9,019 bases of DNA from NCBI GenBank assembly GCA_020719105.1, contig DYQV01000086.1, forward strand, positions 1-9,019, given 5' to 3'. Source of the stretch: Rikenella microfusus (lineage in GTDB: Bacteria; Bacteroidota; Bacteroidia; Bacteroidales; SZUA-534). Both the position numbers and the translations under genes were made by a program. Position 1 is the first letter of the stretch. Every line of letters starts with the position of its first letter. Positions 6,519 through 9,019 of this stretch are shown here, one piece after another. Under the pieces are notes generated by a model. The model saw nothing but the letters and a program-made list of their open reading frames with translations, was not told the DNA's origin and did not search any database.

Positions 6519-7418
6519 ATGCTTACAGATAAACAGTTTATTGAAGAACTCAAACAACGATTGACTCAATCGGGTGAATGCCATGAAATGCTCAGAAAAC
6601 AAGGAGAAGAATTACAATTGGTAAATAAGAAACTTTCGGAATCTGAGGCATTAAAAAGTCATTTTATTTCAAACATTACCAATGAAATAGTAAATCCATT
6701 TTCTTCAATTTTGGGACTGTCAAAAAACATTATTGCTGCCAAAGATACAGATATAGTGAAAATTAAAAGCATGGCTGAATTGATACATTCCGAAGCCTTT
6801 GAACTTGATTTTCAGTTGAGAAATATTTTTACGGCAGCCAGAATTGAGGCAGGAGAAGTTTCACCGGACTACATTAAAACCGACATTAATTTAGTAATAT
6901 CAAGTATCATAATTGCTTATAAATATAAGGCGGAACAAAAGCAATTGAAAATAAATTTTTCGTTTGAAATTGATAAGAATCTTACCAAAGACCATTATTT
7001 TAGAACTGACCCTGAAAAGTTAAAACTCATTATATCAAACTTACTAAGCAACAGTATAAAATATAGCAATGCAGCAAGCCGAATTGAAGTAAAAGCATGG
7101 ATAGATCATGGATTACTGAAAGTTATGGTTAAGGATTTTGGTATTGGCATCGACAAAAAGAATCTGGAAATTATTTTTGATCGTTTCCAACGTCTCGATT
7201 CGTCAATAAACTCGCTAAATACAGGCCACGGATTGGGTCTATCGGTAACCAAATCGCTGCTTGAGTTGTTCAACGGAGAAATTGAAATTGCCAGTAAACG
7301 AGGCGTAGGTTCAATTTTTACCATTACAATTCCTGAAGGGGATGAATCGAATACAGATGGGTATGCGTTGGATGGTAATGAATTTATTTTTGGAAATTCT
7401 GAGGATGGAGTCTTTTGA
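6519..7418 (+). CDS. Cytoplasmic histidine-kinase-like protein lacking the phospho-acceptor His
   Basis: This 299-residue protein has no membrane segment or recognised sensor domain, only an N-terminal coiled coil (about 5-48). The HisKA-like region reads K-S-H-F-I-S-N-I-T-N-E-I-V-N-P (46-60). In active kinases this is S-H-E-I-R-T-P, so N55 (codon AAT at 6681-6683) replaces the phosphorylated His. The ATPase domain looks intact: N box S-N-L-L-S-N-S-I-K-Y-S (173-183), G1 D-F-G-I-G (206-210), F box F-D-R-F-Q-R-L (220-226) and G2 G-H-G-L-G-L-S (236-242). E56 and N59 keep the E-x-x-N/T pattern tied to phosphatase activity in HisKA proteins. An acidic tail follows from about 274. It lies between cheR and cheD, overlapping cheD by 14 bases. 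It probably binds ATP but cannot autophosphorylate in the normal way; a phosphatase or scaffold role is inferred. Confidence 0.85.
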   Translation: MLTDKQFIEELKQRLTQSGECHEMLRKQGEELQLVNKKLSESEALKSHFISNITNEIVNPFSSILGLSKNIIAAKDTDIVKIKSMAELIHSEAFELDFQLRNIFTAARIEAGEVSPDYIKTDINLVISSIIIAYKYKAEQKQLKINFSFEIDKNLTKDHYFRTDPEKLKLIISNLLSNSIKYSNAASRIEVKAWIDHGLLKVMVKDFGIGIDKKNLEIIFDRFQRLDSSINSLNTGHGLGLSVTKSLLELFNGEIEIASKRGVGSIFTITIPEGDESNTDGYALDGNEFIFGNSEDGVF

Positions 7419-7887
7419 GAATATTATAAAAACGCATTATTTATATCCGGCAGCACTTTTTGCTGAATCAGAGCCCCATTTAGTGGATACCATACTTGGC
7501 TCTTGTGTTGCCGTTTGTATTTTCGACCCAGTTAAAAAAATTGGGGGAATCAATCATTATATGCTACCCTTTTGGAACGGAACCGGTTTAGCTTCTCCCA
7601 AATACGGCAACATTGCCATTCAAAAATTGGTTGAAAAAATGTTAGCTATGGGTGCTCAAAAAGAAAACCTGCAAGCAAAAATATTTGGAGGAGGTGAGGT
7701 AATAGAGACAAAATCGAACCATTTTAAAATTGGTGAACGGAATATAGAGATTGCCGAAAAAACTTTGGCTGAAATGCGTATCAAAATTACCGGAAAAAGT
7801 ATCGGTGGAAAACAAGGCAGAAAAATTCGATTCAATACAGAAACTGGAGTTGTTTTAATGAAGTTAATACAAAAACAAAATGCCTGA
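7405..7887 (+). CDS. cheD: Chemoreceptor glutamine deamidase CheD
   Basis: From the ATG at 7405 this is a 160-residue CheD. It hydrolyses receptor glutamine side chains (and possibly methyl-glutamates) with a Cys-His-Thr site. C34 lies in L-G-S-C-V-A-V (31-37), H51 in I-N-H-Y-M-L-P (49-55), 17 residues later as in Thermotoga CheD, and T29 is the likely Thr. Further conserved parts are K-I-F-G-G-G (92-97), G-E-R-N-I (110-114) and the closing G-K-Q-G-R-K-I-R-F (135-143). Earlier in-frame ATGs (7342, 7372, 7378) would add residues that merely read through the end of the kinase-like gene, so 7405 is preferred, leaving a 14-base overlap. CheD often pairs with the phosphatase CheC, but none is encoded here. 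Confidence 0.93.
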   Translation: MESFENIIKTHYLYPAALFAESEPHLVDTILGSCVAVCIFDPVKKIGGINHYMLPFWNGTGLASPKYGNIAIQKLVEKMLAMGAQKENLQAKIFGGGEVIETKSNHFKIGERNIEIAEKTLAEMRIKITGKSIGGKQGRKIRFNTETGVVLMKLIQKQNA

Positions 7888-8971
7888 AATAGGAACTAAA
7901 ATAAAAGTATTAATAGTTGACGATTCTGCGGTAGTTCGGCAATCGCTGGCTGAAATACTTGGAACCGATCCAGAAATAGAGGTGATGGGGGTAGCAGCCG
8001 ATCCTTATTATGCTGCCAGCAAAATTGCACACGATGTTCCCGATGTAATTACCTTAGACATTGAAATGCCGCGTATGGATGGACTGACATTCCTGCGTAA
8101 AATAATGACCCAACACCCCATCCCGGTTGTCATCATTTCCAGCTTAACAGAGAAAGGCACTGAAACAGGCATCAGGGCTTTGGAATATGGAGCTGTGGAA
8201 ATAATAACCAAACCAAAATTAGGCACAAAAGAATTTATTGAAGAATCACGGATTCGCATTTGCGATGCAGTTAAAGCAGCAGCATCGGCCAAACTCCTGC
8301 GAAAAAAAGCAACCATAACTCCCCGGGTTATGGAAGTGAAACCAAAATTAAGCGCAGATGCTATAATGCCCAAAAGTTCCGCCTCCGATAGCATGATTAA
8401 GACTACCGAAAAAGTTATTGTGGTGGGTGCCTCAACTGGAGGCACTGAAGCCTTACGGATATTTTTGGAAGAACTTCCGGCTGATTGCCCCGGAATAGTA
8501 ATTGTTCAACACATGCCGGAGCAGTTCACCCGATCCTTTGCTGACCGACTCGATCAACTTTGCAAAATATCGGTAAAAGAGGCCGCCAATAATGATTCAG
8601 TAATACGTGGCAGAGCCCTTATTGCTCCGGGAAATCATCATTTAATACTGAAACGGAGTGGAGCCCGATATTATGTTGAAATTAACGATGGCCCTTTGGT
8701 AAACCGCCACCGCCCTTCTGTTGATGTTTTGTTTCGTTCCACAGCTAAATTTGCCGGTAAAAATGCAGTGGGTGTAATAATGACCGGAATGGGCGACGAT
8801 GGTGCCAGAGGACTGCTTGAGCTAAAAGAGGCTGGTGCTCAAACCATTGCTCAGGATGAAAAAAGCTGCATAGTATTTGGAATGCCTAAAGAAGCCATTA
8901 AGCTAAATGCGGCTGATTATATAATACCTTTAGAGGGAATTGCACAAAAAGTTTTGAAACTTCAATATTAA
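7880..8971 (+). CDS. cheB: Chemotaxis methylesterase/deamidase response regulator CheB
   Basis: This 363-residue protein has a receiver domain (about 8-130) and a methylesterase domain (about 177-360) joined by a Lys/Ala-rich linker. In the receiver the acidic pair is D14/D15, the acceptor D60 (L-D-I-E-M-P-R-M-D-G) and the Lys K111. In the esterase domain the triad is S185 in G-A-S-T-G-G, H211 in Q-H-M-P and D307 in G-M-G-D-D-G; the spacings (26 and 96 residues) equal those of Salmonella CheB (S164, H190, D286). It removes receptor methyl groups and deamidates glutamines when phosphorylated by CheA, giving adaptation feedback opposite to CheR. Its ATG overlaps the cheD end by eight bases, suggesting coupled translation. 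It is the last gene of the visible operon. Confidence 0.97.
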   Translation: MPEIGTKIKVLIVDDSAVVRQSLAEILGTDPEIEVMGVAADPYYAASKIAHDVPDVITLDIEMPRMDGLTFLRKIMTQHPIPVVIISSLTEKGTETGIRALEYGAVEIITKPKLGTKEFIEESRIRICDAVKAAASAKLLRKKATITPRVMEVKPKLSADAIMPKSSASDSMIKTTEKVIVVGASTGGTEALRIFLEELPADCPGIVIVQHMPEQFTRSFADRLDQLCKISVKEAANNDSVIRGRALIAPGNHHLILKRSGARYYVEINDGPLVNRHRPSVDVLFRSTAKFAGKNAVGVIMTGMGDDGARGLLELKEAGAQTIAQDEKSCIVFGMPKEAIKLNAADYIIPLEGIAQKVLKLQY

Positions 8972-8973
8972 CC

Positions 8974-9011
8974 CGCTTTATTCATACCTGAGCAAAGCGA
9001 AAGGTATGAAT
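8974..9011 (+). repeat. Two interlocking inverted repeats after cheB
   Basis: ATTCATACCT (8980-8989) and AGGTATGAAT (9002-9011) form a perfect 10-base inverted repeat with a 12-base loop. CGCTTT (8974-8979) and AAAGCG (8994-8999) form a second, 6-base inverted repeat. Their arms alternate, so the two stems could form an H-type pseudoknot or compete. The element begins two bases after the cheB stop. No T-tract follows, so it is not a classic intrinsic terminator, though it could protect or end the transcript. It may also be one copy of a dispersed intergenic palindrome. Confidence 0.55.
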
Positions 9012-9019
9012 GTGCGATG

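Noticed and set aside
7342..7404. Upstream ATG starts for cheD (7342, 7372, 7378).
   Set aside because: The added residues are not CheD-like and arise from reading the end of the kinase-like gene in another frame.
8008..8445. Long open frame on the - strand opposite cheB.
   Set aside because: It is a shadow of the cheB coding sequence; its translation has no recognisable domain and there is no sign of its own start signals.

Overview
The window is A+T-rich DNA holding a nearly complete chemotaxis-type signalling operon on the + strand, with one divergently oriented single-domain response regulator at the left edge. Most genes lack a clear Shine-Dalgarno sequence, and the one candidate promoter resembles the Bacteroidota TTG / TAnnTTTG pattern. 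A member of the Bacteroidota (a gliding or otherwise motile lineage) is the best guess, but this is an inference from style and not from a marker gene.

Layout. A stand-alone receiver protein lies on the - strand (7-390). A 106-base A+T-rich divergent intergenic region follows (391-496). The + strand block then runs: a large soluble helical protein with a CheZ-like Asp-x3-Gln motif (497-2302), a STAS-domain protein (2356-2670), CheY (2689-3054), CheA (3054-5105), CheW (5107-5628), CheR (5655-6506), a cytoplasmic histidine-kinase-like protein (6519-7418), CheD (7405-7887) and CheB (7880-8971). Genes are 53 bases or less apart or overlap (TAATG between cheY and cheA, 14 bases between the kinase-like gene and cheD, 8 bases between cheD and cheB), so one transcript is likely. 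After cheB come two interlocking inverted repeats and then the window ends.

How the genes work together. CheA autophosphorylates on His44 and should pass phosphate to CheY and to CheB; CheW couples CheA to receptors. CheR methylates, CheB demethylates/deamidates and CheD deamidates receptor glutamine/glutamate sites. No receptor (MCP) gene is in the window, so receptors must be encoded elsewhere. No CheC, CheX or classical CheZ is present. The first + strand gene is the best candidate for the missing CheY phosphatase: it carries a CheZ-type D-x3-Q motif in a helix, a degenerate second copy of that helix (N-x3-N), and an acidic C-terminal tail ending in Phe that resembles the CheY-docking tail of CheZ.

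The second unusual protein is the histidine-kinase-like one. Its H-box reads T-N-E-I-V-N-P, so the phospho-accepting His is replaced by Asn, while the ATP-binding N, G1, F and G2 boxes look intact and the Glu and Asn/Thr positions linked to phosphatase activity are kept. It may be a dedicated response-regulator phosphatase or scaffold rather than a kinase. Together with the STAS protein, these three non-canonical components make the cluster more than a standard che operon.
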